Below, one piece after another: positions 1-8,813 of a stretch of 64,000 nt of DNA. The stretch covers positions 1 through 64,000 of the forward strand of contig NZ_JXJP01000004.1 of assembly GCF_000826645.1 (NCBI RefSeq), read 5' to 3'. The translations under genes and the position numbers were made by a program. The notes under the pieces were generated by a model. The model did not search any database. It was not told the origin of the DNA and saw nothing but the letters and a program-made list of their open reading frames with translations. This stretch comes from Psychroserpens mesophilus. Its GTDB lineage: Bacteria > Bacteroidota > Bacteroidia > Flavobacteriales > Flavobacteriaceae. Each line of letters opens with the position of its first letter. The first letter of the stretch is position 1.

Positions 1-90
1 CTAACCACTAACCACTAACAACTAACAACTAACAACTAACAACTAACAACTAACAACTAACAACTAACAACTAACAACTAACAACTAACA
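1..90. repeat. Heptanucleotide tandem array (CTAACAA)n
   Basis: About 12.9 head-to-tail copies of a 7-bp unit, CTAACAA; the first two units read CTAACCA. The array starts at the window edge, so its true length is unknown. It is AT-rich, non-coding and ends abruptly at the GCGTTAGCG sequence of the next element. Such an array is prone to slipped-strand changes in copy number. No function can be read from the sequence. Confidence 0.93.
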
Positions 91-174
91 GCGTTAGCGA
101 TTGTAGTGAAAAGCCCACAGAGAGGTACGAACGAGGACTTGTAACGGAAAGCGCGACCCTTGTGGGAACGCCCA
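91..174. other. Candidate structured intergenic element
   Basis: A GC-richer stretch between the heptamer array and ygiQ. CCCACA (114-119) can pair with TGTGGG (161-166), enclosing about 40 bases with further short GC-rich segments, and GCGTTAGCG at 91-99 is itself nearly self-complementary. No convincing reading frame is present. Similar wording (…AAAGCCC…ACGAAC…GGAAAGC-CGACCC…ACGCCC) seems to recur between genes in flavobacterial genomes, but that is memory and unverified. It could be a repeat, the 3' region of the gene left of the window, or an RNA. Confidence 0.4.
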
Positions 175-231
175 AAAAAACAAAGCCATCGCATTCCATC
201 AATTTTAACAGCTAAGCGTTTAATTTTTAAG

Positions 232-239
232 TATTTTTG
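232..239 (+). promoter_or_regulatory. Candidate -7 box (TAnnTTTG) of ygiQ
   Basis: TATTTTTG matches the Bacteroidota -7 consensus TAnnTTTG and ends 7 bases before the chosen ATG at 247, so a transcript would be leaderless or nearly so. No good TTG -33 box is seen at the expected distance. Confidence 0.45.
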
Positions 240-246
240 CACGGTT

Positions 247-2196
247 ATGCAAGAGTTAAAACTTTCAGATTGGTTGCCTACCACAAACAAAGAGGTTAAG
301 ATTCGAGGTTGGGAATACCTGGATGTCATCTTATTTAGTGGTGATGCCTATGTAGATCATCCTACCTTTGGACCTGCTGTAATTGGTCGTTTGCTGGAAA
401 GTATGGGCTTGCGTGTGGCGATTGTGCCGCAACCGAATGTGAATGATAATCTTCAGGATTTTGTAAAACTTGGAAAGCCAAGATTGTTTTTTGGTGTGAC
501 TGGTGGTTGTATGGATCCTATGGTGAGCAATTATAACGCGAATAAAAAACGTCGTGATAAAGATGCGTATACACCAAATGGTGATATCGGTTTCAGACCA
601 GATTATGCATCTTCTGTATATTCCAATATTTTAAAAGAAAAATGGCCAGATGTTCCTGTATTAATTGGAGGGATTGAAGGTTCATTGCGTCGTGTGACGC
701 ATTATGATTACTGGAGTGATCAACTCATGCCAACCATTTTAGAAACCTCTAAAGCCGATATGCTGGTGTACGGCATGGGTGAACAACCCTTGCGTGAAAT
801 TATACGTTTGCTTGAAAAAGGCGTTCCGTTTCGCAGTTTGAACACCATTAATCAAACCGCTGTGCTTTTAGATAAAGACGAAGCGATTCCGAAGAACAGT
901 AACTGGGAAGATGTTGAAATTGCGTCTCATGAAACCTGTTTGAAAGATAAAAAGCAATACGCTTCTAATTTTAAGGTGATTGAGCAAGAATCGAATAAGC
1001 TGGCTGCACGTCGTATTTTTCAGAAAGTAGGTGATAAGACTTTGATGATTAATCCGCCTTATCCGACGATGACTGAGGAAGAAATTGATGCCTCTTTCGA
1101 TTTGCCTTACACACGATTACCACATCCGAAATATGACAAACGTGGACCGATTCCTGCGTTTGAAATGATTAAGTTTTCTATCAACATTCATCGTGGTTGT
1201 TTTGGTGGTTGTAGCTTTTGTACCATTTCGGCACATCAAGGGAAGTTTATTGCCTCTCGTAGTCAGGAATCGATTTTGAAGGAAGTCGATACCGTTGCGA
1301 ACATGCCAGATTTTAAAGGCTACTTGAGTGATATTGGAGGACCAAGTGCCAATATGTATAAAATGAAAGGCAAGGTGCAATCGATTTGCGACAAGTGTGT
1401 GGCACCAAGTTGTATTTCGCCTGTGATTTGTAGTAATTTAGATACCTCGCACAAACCGCTTACCGAATTGTATCAGGCTGTTGACAGTCATCCGAAAGTC
1501 AAAAAATCCTTTATTGGTTCTGGAATACGTCATGATATGCTGGTGCCAGAATTCAACAAAAATGCCGATCCGAAAGAGCTCGACGATTATACCGAAGAAG
1601 TGATGACCAAGCATGTGTCTGGTCGCTTGAAAGTCGCGCCAGAACATACGAGTGATCCTGTGTTGAAGCTGATGCGGAAACCGTCGTTCACCTACTTCCA
1701 TAAGTTTAAGGAGCGTTTTGATAAGATTAATATCAAGAAAGGCTTGAAGCTTCAGCTCATTCCGTATTTTATTTCGAATCATCCAGCCTGTGAAGTGGAA
1801 GATATGGCTAATTTGGCTGCCGAAACTAAAGATATGGGCTTTCAGTTAGAGCAAGTGCAAGGCTTTACACCAACACCAATGACGGTTGCGACAGTGATTT
1901 ATTACAGTGGTTACCATCCGTATACCCTAAAGGAAGTCAATACGCCAAAAACTCGCAAGGAAAAAGATGAGCAGCATCGTTTTTTCTTTTGGTATAAAGA
2001 TGAAAACAAAGCCTGGATAAAAAAGACCTTAAATCGATTGGGTCGTCAGGATTTATTAGATGTGCTGCTTCCTGCCAAAACCGAAAAGTGGCGTAAAAAT
2101 AAACCTAAAGGTGAGGCGAAACATACCTTTGATGATGCTGTGCCTTTTAATCAGCGGAAGAACAAGGTGAAGTATAAGGGGAAGAAGAAGAGGTAG
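247..2196 (+). CDS. YgiQ family radical SAM protein
   Basis: A 649-residue radical SAM enzyme of the YgiQ family. The cluster-binding motif CxxxCxxC is seen as CFGGCSFC in the sequence HRGCFGGCSFC, near residue 320, after a long N-terminal region of the B12-binding-like type. The C-terminus is lysine-rich, as is usual in the family. The reading frame stays open back to a TTG at 160, but that start lies inside the upstream structured element; the ATG at 247 gives MQELKLSDWLP, a normal family N-terminus, and sits just after a -7 box. The substrate is not established for this family. It converges with the minus-strand helicase gene, whose stop is 15 bases away. Confidence 0.93.
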   Translation: MQELKLSDWLPTTNKEVKIRGWEYLDVILFSGDAYVDHPTFGPAVIGRLLESMGLRVAIVPQPNVNDNLQDFVKLGKPRLFFGVTGGCMDPMVSNYNANKKRRDKDAYTPNGDIGFRPDYASSVYSNILKEKWPDVPVLIGGIEGSLRRVTHYDYWSDQLMPTILETSKADMLVYGMGEQPLREIIRLLEKGVPFRSLNTINQTAVLLDKDEAIPKNSNWEDVEIASHETCLKDKKQYASNFKVIEQESNKLAARRIFQKVGDKTLMINPPYPTMTEEEIDASFDLPYTRLPHPKYDKRGPIPAFEMIKFSINIHRGCFGGCSFCTISAHQGKFIASRSQESILKEVDTVANMPDFKGYLSDIGGPSANMYKMKGKVQSICDKCVAPSCISPVICSNLDTSHKPLTELYQAVDSHPKVKKSFIGSGIRHDMLVPEFNKNADPKELDDYTEEVMTKHVSGRLKVAPEHTSDPVLKLMRKPSFTYFHKFKERFDKINIKKGLKLQLIPYFISNHPACEVEDMANLAAETKDMGFQLEQVQGFTPTPMTVATVIYYSGYHPYTLKEVNTPKTRKEKDEQHRFFFWYKDENKAWIKKTLNRLGRQDLLDVLLPAKTEKWRKNKPKGEAKHTFDDAVPFNQRKNKVKYKGKKKR

Positions 2197-2211
2197 TTTT
2201 TCTGTTTTAGC

Positions 2212-5200
2212 TTATCCAACAGAGAGTTTCGCAGCATCTTTCCATAAATAATGTGGCATTGGTTCCTCAAGTTTCCAGTTAATGCTCATTGGCTTAGATC
2301 CGTTATAGTCTTTTAAATTGCCTTCTCCAATAAAGACATATCCTAAACTGTTTCCAAATTCATTCTTTGCTTTTTCACGAACAAAGAGTAAAATTCGTTT
2401 ATCATTTTCTTTATGCTTTATATAAGACAAGCCTTTACCTTTATCTGGTCTTGCTGAATTTTGAGTTTGCCAGTGAAATAATAATTCATTTACTGCATAA
2501 TCATCATACATCGTAGTGGGCGAAAAGTTTTCTTCTGATTTAATGAGATTTATAAACAAAATTTCTGTGTTTAAGTTTTTGTTTTCTGCCGTACCTTCTC
2601 GGTTTGAAGATTTTTTATCAAAACTACTAAATTGAAATGCGGTTAAAATTTGGTCTCGAGTATAACGGCTATGAAGTTTCAATGGTTGTTCGTAAGGAAG
2701 ATTTATTGGTATTTCTTTAAAGTCAATATTTTCAATCAATACCTCGAGAACCTCCTTTATTTCATCAACCAAAATTTTGTTCTCACCAATGGCTTTAATA
2801 CTATTTTCTAATGAATCAAAACCACCTTCCTTTTGCCAAACATCATAATGTAACATCAAAAGCATCGTTTTTTCATTTTCATTGAAATCCGAAATATTGA
2901 TATTGAAATTTTGTTTAGCAATTTTTAAAATGAAAGAAAAATAACTTAATGAATTTGTTGAGAGCCATTTATTAGAAATAGCGGATACAATGGCTTTTTC
3001 ATTTTTTCTGTCAAAATCATCCATTTTTCCAGCAATTTGGCACAAACGCTTCCAACTGTCTCTTTTGTAGATAGATTCTAAAGGAATATTATATAGGGAA
3101 CTAAAATTACCTAAATTTAAAGGTAGAGTAGTGTCATTCTGGAACTGTTGAATTCTTTGAATTAATTTTCTCTTATTTAAAGATGTTGCAGCTGTAATAT
3201 TACTTAGAATCGTTTCTTTTGCTTTTTTCTCTAAAATAATAGAGCATCCTAAAGGGAGATGCGGAAAATTGTCCTCTAACTCTTTTTTAACCGTTGTGTT
3301 CGTTTTTCCTATTAGTGCTCTAAATTTACTTTCAAAATTATATTCAGAGTGAGCGTTACCTACAAAGTCTAAAACGGTTAAACAATCTTTATCTTCATGC
3401 AGTCTTAAACCACGTCCTAGTTGTTGTAAAAATACGGTCAAACTTTCTGTTGGTCTTAGAAATAAAACTGTATCAATTTCTGGGATATCAATTCCCTCAT
3501 TAAACATGTCCACGACAAACAAATAATTTATTTGTTTTTTCTCTAATTTTTTACGAATCTCAACTCTATTTTTGTTATTCTGACTCGTTAAATAATCGGC
3601 TTTAAAACCTGCTAGTGTAAACTTTTCCGCCATGTACATAGCGTGGTCCATCGAAACACAATAGCCTAAAGCTCTAACATCATTTATATCTTTTGTATAT
3701 TTATCTAATGCGTCAATTACTTCTCGAATTCGTCTATCATTTGAGGTGTATAAATTAGTTAATTCGCTCGGTACATACTTACCTCTAACCCAACTTACAT
3801 GTGTTAAGTCTATGCTATCAGTAATGCCAAAATATTGAAAAGGACAAAGTAATTTCCTGTTCATTGCTTCAGGTAATCTGATTTCTGCTGCAATTTTATT
3901 GTCAAAATCTTCTAAAATGTCTCCACCATCCATTCGTTCAGGCGTAGCAGTTAGACCAAGAAGTATTTTTGGTTTGAAGTAATTGATTACCGACCTGTAG
4001 CTGTTTGCAATTTGATGATGACATTCATCAATAATGATATAGTCATAGTAATCTTCTGATAGATTGCTATTCGCAAGTTGATTATTTACTGTTTGAACAG
4101 AAGCAAATACAAACTCGAAGTTATTAGGAACCATTCCATCAACCCACAATTCTCCAATATTATTGTTTCTTAAAACGCCTTGAAAAGTTGAAAGTGATTT
4201 TTGTAATATTTCTTTTCTATGAGCAAGAAAAAGAAGTTTTGAAGATTCGTTATCCTGTTTAAAACGTTTATAATCAAAAGCTGAAATTACAGTTTTTCCA
4301 GTTCCTGTTGCAGCAACTACGAGATTTCTATATCTACTATGCACAGTTCTTTCAACCTCTAATTTTTCTAAGACTTCATTTTGATATGGAAATGGTTTGA
4401 TGTCGAAAAAAGCAGTCGTGTTTTCATAAGGCTTACTAAACTTACTCTGTTTTAAAGCGTCTTGAAGCTTGTCGTTATGGATTGATTCATCAAATAATTC
4501 AAAATCATCACTTTGCCAATATGCATCAAATGTTTTCTGAAATTTATCAATGATATGGCTGACTTCTTTAGTAGTAACTTTTAAATTCCATTCTAAGCCA
4601 TCAGTTAAAGCTGACCTTGAAAAATTTGACGAGCCGATATAAGCAGTATGAAAACCTGAATTTCTATAGAATAGATAAGCTTTTGCATGTAATCTTTCGT
4701 TTCCAGTGTTGTAAGATATTTTGACTTCTGTATTTGAAAGTCTAGCAAGTAGTTGAATAGCTTTATAATCTGTGGCTCCAATATACGTCGTTGTAATTAC
4801 TTTCAGTTTTCCACCACGCTGAGTAAATTCTTTTAATTCTTTTTCAAGAATTATAATGCCTTTAAATTTTATAAAAGAGACTAATAAATTTATTTGGTTT
4901 GAAGAAAGAATCTCCTTTTTAAGTTCACTTTCTAAAGATAAACCTCCATTTCCACCAGTGAAAAGTTCACTCTGAGTTAATGTAGTGTAAGGTGTTATTT
5001 CTTTTAGATGTAAATCTAAGTTTGAAAAGTGTGCATCTGTTTTGGAGAAAACTGCCTTTAAAATTTCCCCTTCAATACTTACTAAGTCTTCTTTAAATTC
5101 TTGTTTGTTTAGCTCTTCTTTTAGGAGTCTTATTATTTTATTTGCAATTCGAATTTGTTGTTCTATTTTATTCTCACCTTTGATAATCTCAAAAGCATGT

Positions 5201-5352
5201 TTTAAAGTCTTTGAGAGATGTTTGGAAAGTACACGCGAAGCTTCCTCTTTATCTATTAGACTCTTTTTTAAAAAGAATTTATCTTTATCAAGCTCTTTCA
5301 ACTTTTCAGAGATAAGTTGCGTAATTAATTCTTCATAAATACCTTGTTTCAT
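2212..5352 (-). CDS. PLD nuclease-SF2 helicase-DUF3427-type protein
   Basis: A 1046-residue multidomain protein. An N-terminal helical region is followed by a phospholipase D-like nuclease domain (about residues 150-285) with one HxK motif (HAK near 223) and GSSNFSRSAL near 240. Next comes a superfamily II helicase core: Walker A GTGKT near 350, DECHH near 444, LTATPERMDG, and motif VI QQLGRGLR near 645. The C-terminal ~150 residues resemble DUF3427. A single HKD half-site suggests it works as a dimer. The start overlaps the NUDIX stop by 4 bases (ATGA), so the two are translationally coupled. The gene looks more AT-rich than polA or ygiQ. The architecture resembles nuclease-helicases in DNA repair and phage-defence settings, but no substrate can be named. 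Confidence 0.9.
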   Translation of the reverse strand: MKQGIYEELITQLISEKLKELDKDKFFLKKSLIDKEEASRVLSKHLSKTLKHAFEIIKGENKIEQQIRIANKIIRLLKEELNKQEFKEDLVSIEGEILKAVFSKTDAHFSNLDLHLKEITPYTTLTQSELFTGGNGGLSLESELKKEILSSNQINLLVSFIKFKGIIILEKELKEFTQRGGKLKVITTTYIGATDYKAIQLLARLSNTEVKISYNTGNERLHAKAYLFYRNSGFHTAYIGSSNFSRSALTDGLEWNLKVTTKEVSHIIDKFQKTFDAYWQSDDFELFDESIHNDKLQDALKQSKFSKPYENTTAFFDIKPFPYQNEVLEKLEVERTVHSRYRNLVVAATGTGKTVISAFDYKRFKQDNESSKLLFLAHRKEILQKSLSTFQGVLRNNNIGELWVDGMVPNNFEFVFASVQTVNNQLANSNLSEDYYDYIIIDECHHQIANSYRSVINYFKPKILLGLTATPERMDGGDILEDFDNKIAAEIRLPEAMNRKLLCPFQYFGITDSIDLTHVSWVRGKYVPSELTNLYTSNDRRIREVIDALDKYTKDINDVRALGYCVSMDHAMYMAEKFTLAGFKADYLTSQNNKNRVEIRKKLEKKQINYLFVVDMFNEGIDIPEIDTVLFLRPTESLTVFLQQLGRGLRLHEDKDCLTVLDFVGNAHSEYNFESKFRALIGKTNTTVKKELEDNFPHLPLGCSIILEKKAKETILSNITAATSLNKRKLIQRIQQFQNDTTLPLNLGNFSSLYNIPLESIYKRDSWKRLCQIAGKMDDFDRKNEKAIVSAISNKWLSTNSLSYFSFILKIAKQNFNINISDFNENEKTMLLMLHYDVWQKEGGFDSLENSIKAIGENKILVDEIKEVLEVLIENIDFKEIPINLPYEQPLKLHSRYTRDQILTAFQFSSFDKKSSNREGTAENKNLNTEILFINLIKSEENFSPTTMYDDYAVNELLFHWQTQNSARPDKGKGLSYIKHKENDKRILLFVREKAKNEFGNSLGYVFIGEGNLKDYNGSKPMSINWKLEEPMPHYLWKDAAKLSVG

Positions 5353-5735
5353 ATCTCTAAAAATTCTTTTAAAATTGGTAAATCGGCTTCAGCCCAATCT
5401 AATTTATGCAAATCCTCTTTATTAGCTAAAACAAAATCTACATGTTCTTTAAGTGTTAATTCTCCTGAAATATATTCCGCAATAAATGGAATTAATTCAA
5501 TTTCAAAATCAGAATATTGATGAGTTACAGGAGTAAGTCTTTTTTCGATTTCAATGAGAATATTCAACTCTTCAAAGATTTCTCTTTTAATACAATCAAT
5601 TTCAGATTCAGCTGCTTCTATTTTGCCTCCTGCAAATTCCCATTTAAAAGGAAGTTTCATTGTTTCACTTCTTTGAACGGCTAATATTTTATCCTCAAAT
5701 TGAATGATAGCGCATGTGACAGAAATTGTTTTCAT
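5349..5735 (-). CDS. NUDIX hydrolase, MutT-like
   Basis: A 128-residue protein that opens with the short β-strand typical of MutT-type NTP pyrophosphohydrolases. The NUDIX box is complete at about residues 36-58, with GGKIEAAE followed by REIFEEL supplying the metal-binding glutamates. MutT relatives hydrolyse oxidised or other aberrant (d)NTPs; the actual substrate here is unknown. It lies 11 bases downstream of polA and overlaps the helicase gene by 4 bases, so all three are likely cotranscribed. That placement suggests nucleotide-pool cleaning or a role tied to the helicase. Confidence 0.92.
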   Translation of the reverse strand: MKTISVTCAIIQFEDKILAVQRSETMKLPFKWEFAGGKIEAAESEIDCIKREIFEELNILIEIEKRLTPVTHQYSDFEIELIPFIAEYISGELTLKEHVDFVLANKEDLHKLDWAEADLPILKEFLEI

Positions 5736-5746
5736 CTAAATTGAAA

Positions 5747-8596
5747 TTAATGCGCCTCCAACCAATTATCACCAATATCTAAATCGACATCGAGAGGCAC
5801 TTCTAATTTATATGCATTTTCCATTTCGGTTTTGATAAGCGTTTTCATGGTCTCGAGTTCTGGTTTGTAAATGTCGAATACCAATTCATCATGCACCTGT
5901 AAAAGCATTTTAGATTTGTAATTGCCAGTTTGAAGTTTGTCGTAAATTTTAATCATCGCAATTTTAATGATGTCGGCTGCAGAGCCTTGAATTGGCGCAT
6001 TCACAGCATTTCGTTCGGCTGCACCACGAACCACTGCGTTTCGCGAATTGATATCTTTTAAATAACGACGACGACCTAAAACGGTTTGTACATACCCATT
6101 GTCACGAGCAAAATCGACTTGGTCATGAATATAGCTACGGAGTTTCGGATAGGTTTCATAATAGGTGTCAATGAGCTCTTTGGCTTCGCTTCTTGATAAA
6201 TCGGTTTGATTGCTTAAGCCAAAGGCAGAGACGCCATAAATGATTCCGAAGTTAACGGTTTTGGCATTGCTACGTTGCTCACGAGTCACTTCAGCCAATG
6301 GTACATTAAAGACTTTAGATGCTGTGGAGGCATGAATGTCTTCGCCATTTTTAAAGGCGTCAATCATGGTTTCTTCTTTACTCAAGGCGGCAATGATACG
6401 CAGTTCTATTTGCGAATAATCGGCAGCTAAAAGCGTGTAGTCCTCATTTCTTGGGACGAAGGCTTTTCTAACCTGACGACCACGTTCGGTACGAATTGGA
6501 ATGTTTTGTAAATTCGGATTGTTACTACTCAATCGTCCGGTTGCTGCAACGGTTTGCATATAATCGGTATGCACACGTCCTGTGCTTTCTTCAACCTGTA
6601 ATGGTAAGGCGTCCACATAGGTGCTTTTCAGTTTCGCTAGTCCGCGATACTCCAAAATATTTCTAATAATCTCATGGTCTTTTGCCAAATAGGATAAGAT
6701 ATCTTCAGAGGTAGCGTATTGTCCGGTTTTGGTCTTTTTCGGTTTGTCAACCAGTTTGAGTTTTTCAAAAAGGATAATTCCCATCTGTTTTGGTGAGGCG
6801 ATATTAAATTCTTCGCCTGCCGCTTCGTAAATCTTTTGTTCGAGATTGGCGATATCGCTATTAAGTTGCTCCGACAAGGAATTTAAGAAGTCTATATCGA
6901 GATTAATGCCTTCCAACTCCATAGCTGCAAGCACTCGTAGCAGTGGAATTTCAATCTCATCAAATAATTTTTGGGTATTGGCTTCACCGAGTTCTTTTTC
7001 GAAATGTTCTTTGAGTTGTAAGGTGATATCAGCATCTTCAACCGCATATTCGGTTTGTTTTTCGAGTGGCACCTCGCGCATCGACAATTGGTTTTTACCT
7101 TTTTTGCCAATAAGTTCTGTGATTGAAATTGGCGTATAATTGAGATAGGTTTCAGCCAGCACATCCATATTATGTCGCATATCAGGATTAATCAAATAAT
7201 GCGCTAACATGGTGTCGAAGAGTTTGCCTTTGACTTCGATATTATATTTTGCTAAAACTTTGATGTCGTATTTTAGATTCTGACCAATTTTTTGAATGTT
7301 TTCATTTTCGAAGAAAGGTCGCAAAATTTCAATGAGGTCTTGCGCTTCTTCTTTTTTCTCTGGAAATGGGACGTAAAAACCTTTACCAGATTCCCATGAA
7401 AAAGCGATGCCAACGAGTTCTGCTGTTAACGGGTTAAGTCCAGTAGTTTCAGTATCAAAACATACAGAAGTTTGATTCAGTAAATTTTTGACGAACAATT
7501 TCGTTGCCATTCCAGACGCGACGCTCTGATAAAAATGCGAGGTTGTTTCAGCGGTTTTACGTGTATATTCTGAAACGGTTTCGGTTGTGGTGGAAGCATC
7601 TCCTCCAAATAATGAAAATTGTCCTTCACCAGCTGATTTTTGCTCTTTCGGAGTTGGTTTGGCTTCTGTAGGTTTAGAGTCTTGTGATTGAGTAGCTGAA
7701 GCTACTTCTGTTTCCGAAGCAAAGGTTTTTAAGAAATTATCAGTAAGACGTCTGAATTCTAAATCGGTGAAAATTTGTTTTACTTTTTCAACATCAGGAT
7801 GGTCGAGTTCAAAATCTTTAGCATTAAAGGTTACAGGAACATCAAGCATAATCGTTGCTAATTGTTTGGAAAGCATCCCTAAGTCTTTGGCAGCTTCTAC
7901 TTTTTCTCGCATTTTACCTTTCAACTGATCAGTATTGGCGAGTAGATTTTCCATGCTTCCAAACTCTTTGATAAACTTTTTTGCTGTTTTTTCGCCCACA
8001 CCAGGCAATCCAGGAATATTATCGGAAGAATCGCCCATCATACCTAAAAAGTCAATCACTTGCATAGGGTTTTCCACTTCAAATTTCTTCTGTACTTCAG
8101 GAATTCCCCAGGTTTCATAACCACCACCAAATACAGGCCTGTACATGAATATATTTTCAGTAACCAACTGTGCAAAATCCTTATCAGGAGTGACCATATA
8201 GGTTTTGTAACCTTCTTTTTCGGCTTGACGCGATAAGGTGCCAATGACATCATCGGCTTCAAACCCTTCTTTGACCATGATTGGAATGTGCATGGCTTCT
8301 AGGATGTCACAGATATATGGAATCGCAGTTTTAATACCTTCTGGTGTTTCATCGCGATTGGCTTTATAAGCTTCGAACATTTCCACACGATCCACACTTC
8401 CGCCTTTATCAAAGCAAACGGCCAAATGATCTGGTCGTTCACGTTTAATCACATCTAATAAGGAATTCATAAAACCCATGATGGCTGAAGTATCTTCCCC
8501 TTTGGAATTGATTCTCGGGTTTTTTATAAAAGCGTAATACCCACGAAAAATTAGGGCATAGGCATCAACAAGAAATAAGCGTTTTTGATCTGACAT
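5747..8596 (-). CDS. polA: DNA polymerase I
   Basis: A 949-residue family A DNA polymerase with all three activities apparently intact. The N-terminal 5'-3' exonuclease domain covers about residues 1-290. The proofreading exonuclease has DTETTG near 380, NLKYD, and YAVEDAD. The polymerase has DYSQIELR near 724, RSNAKTVNFGIIYG, and VHDELVFD near 900. It fills gaps after Okazaki primer removal and excision repair. The frame is open to 8788, but the extra 64 residues are translated from a repeat-rich intergenic region and the family start is MSDQKRLFLVDAYAL, so 8596 is chosen. It is the first gene of a likely operon with the NUDIX and helicase genes. Confidence 0.97.
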   Translation of the reverse strand: MSDQKRLFLVDAYALIFRGYYAFIKNPRINSKGEDTSAIMGFMNSLLDVIKRERPDHLAVCFDKGGSVDRVEMFEAYKANRDETPEGIKTAIPYICDILEAMHIPIMVKEGFEADDVIGTLSRQAEKEGYKTYMVTPDKDFAQLVTENIFMYRPVFGGGYETWGIPEVQKKFEVENPMQVIDFLGMMGDSSDNIPGLPGVGEKTAKKFIKEFGSMENLLANTDQLKGKMREKVEAAKDLGMLSKQLATIMLDVPVTFNAKDFELDHPDVEKVKQIFTDLEFRRLTDNFLKTFASETEVASATQSQDSKPTEAKPTPKEQKSAGEGQFSLFGGDASTTTETVSEYTRKTAETTSHFYQSVASGMATKLFVKNLLNQTSVCFDTETTGLNPLTAELVGIAFSWESGKGFYVPFPEKKEEAQDLIEILRPFFENENIQKIGQNLKYDIKVLAKYNIEVKGKLFDTMLAHYLINPDMRHNMDVLAETYLNYTPISITELIGKKGKNQLSMREVPLEKQTEYAVEDADITLQLKEHFEKELGEANTQKLFDEIEIPLLRVLAAMELEGINLDIDFLNSLSEQLNSDIANLEQKIYEAAGEEFNIASPKQMGIILFEKLKLVDKPKKTKTGQYATSEDILSYLAKDHEIIRNILEYRGLAKLKSTYVDALPLQVEESTGRVHTDYMQTVAATGRLSSNNPNLQNIPIRTERGRQVRKAFVPRNEDYTLLAADYSQIELRIIAALSKEETMIDAFKNGEDIHASTASKVFNVPLAEVTREQRSNAKTVNFGIIYGVSAFGLSNQTDLSRSEAKELIDTYYETYPKLRSYIHDQVDFARDNGYVQTVLGRRRYLKDINSRNAVVRGAAERNAVNAPIQGSAADIIKIAMIKIYDKLQTGNYKSKMLLQVHDELVFDIYKPELETMKTLIKTEMENAYKLEVPLDVDLDIGDNWLEAH

Positions 8597-8620
8597 ATTG
8601 AATTTTAATTTGGAAACGAA

Positions 8621-8687
8621 TGTCACCTTGAGCGCAGTTGAAAGGTTTTTTTGTTTAAAATAGTTCTCGACTGCGCTCGAACTGACA
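8621..8687. repeat. Imperfect inverted repeat with GAGCGCAGT core
   Basis: Two 22-base arms (8621-8642 and 8666-8687) share TGTCA and GAGCGCAGT in inverted orientation with a few mismatches, two of which would be G-U pairs in RNA. They enclose a T-rich 23-base loop. The element lies between the polA start and the cupin stop. The right arm continues into the sequence also found near 12.55 kb. It resembles dispersed palindromic repeats common between genes of flavobacteria. Confidence 0.7.
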
Positions 8688-8740
8688 GCTTGCAAATTAC
8701 AAAACTTAAGCCTTGAAATGAAACAAACCCATTTTAAAAA

Positions 8741-8781
8741 ATCAACAAAAAAGGAAAGTCGTTCCCTACAAACGACTTTCC
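8741..8781 (-). terminator. Intrinsic terminator downstream of the cupin gene
   Basis: An 11-bp perfect stem (8753-8763 with 8771-8781) and loop CCCTACA as read on the plus strand. On the minus strand it is followed by TTTTTTG. It is placed to end transcripts of the cupin/fibre-protein genes before polA. It belongs to the repeat family with copies at 12.6 kb and, for the stem-loop, 29.8 kb. Confidence 0.8.
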
Positions 8782-8813
8782 TAATCAAAAATATAGTTAC
8801 TTACTAAATTTAA

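Noticed and set aside
1-90. Heptamer array as a CRISPR array
   Set aside because: Units are 7 bp with no spacers, and no cas genes are present.
160-246. Longer ygiQ start from the TTG at 160
   Set aside because: The extra 29 residues are translated from the structured intergenic element; the ATG at 247 gives the normal N-terminus.
2212-5735. DISARM or type III restriction system
   Set aside because: A PLD domain and helicase are present, but no DUF1998 protein, methyltransferase or restriction endonuclease subunit adjoins them.
8597-8788. 64-residue N-terminal extension of PolA
   Set aside because: It would be encoded by the inverted repeat, and family members start at MSDQKRLFLVD.
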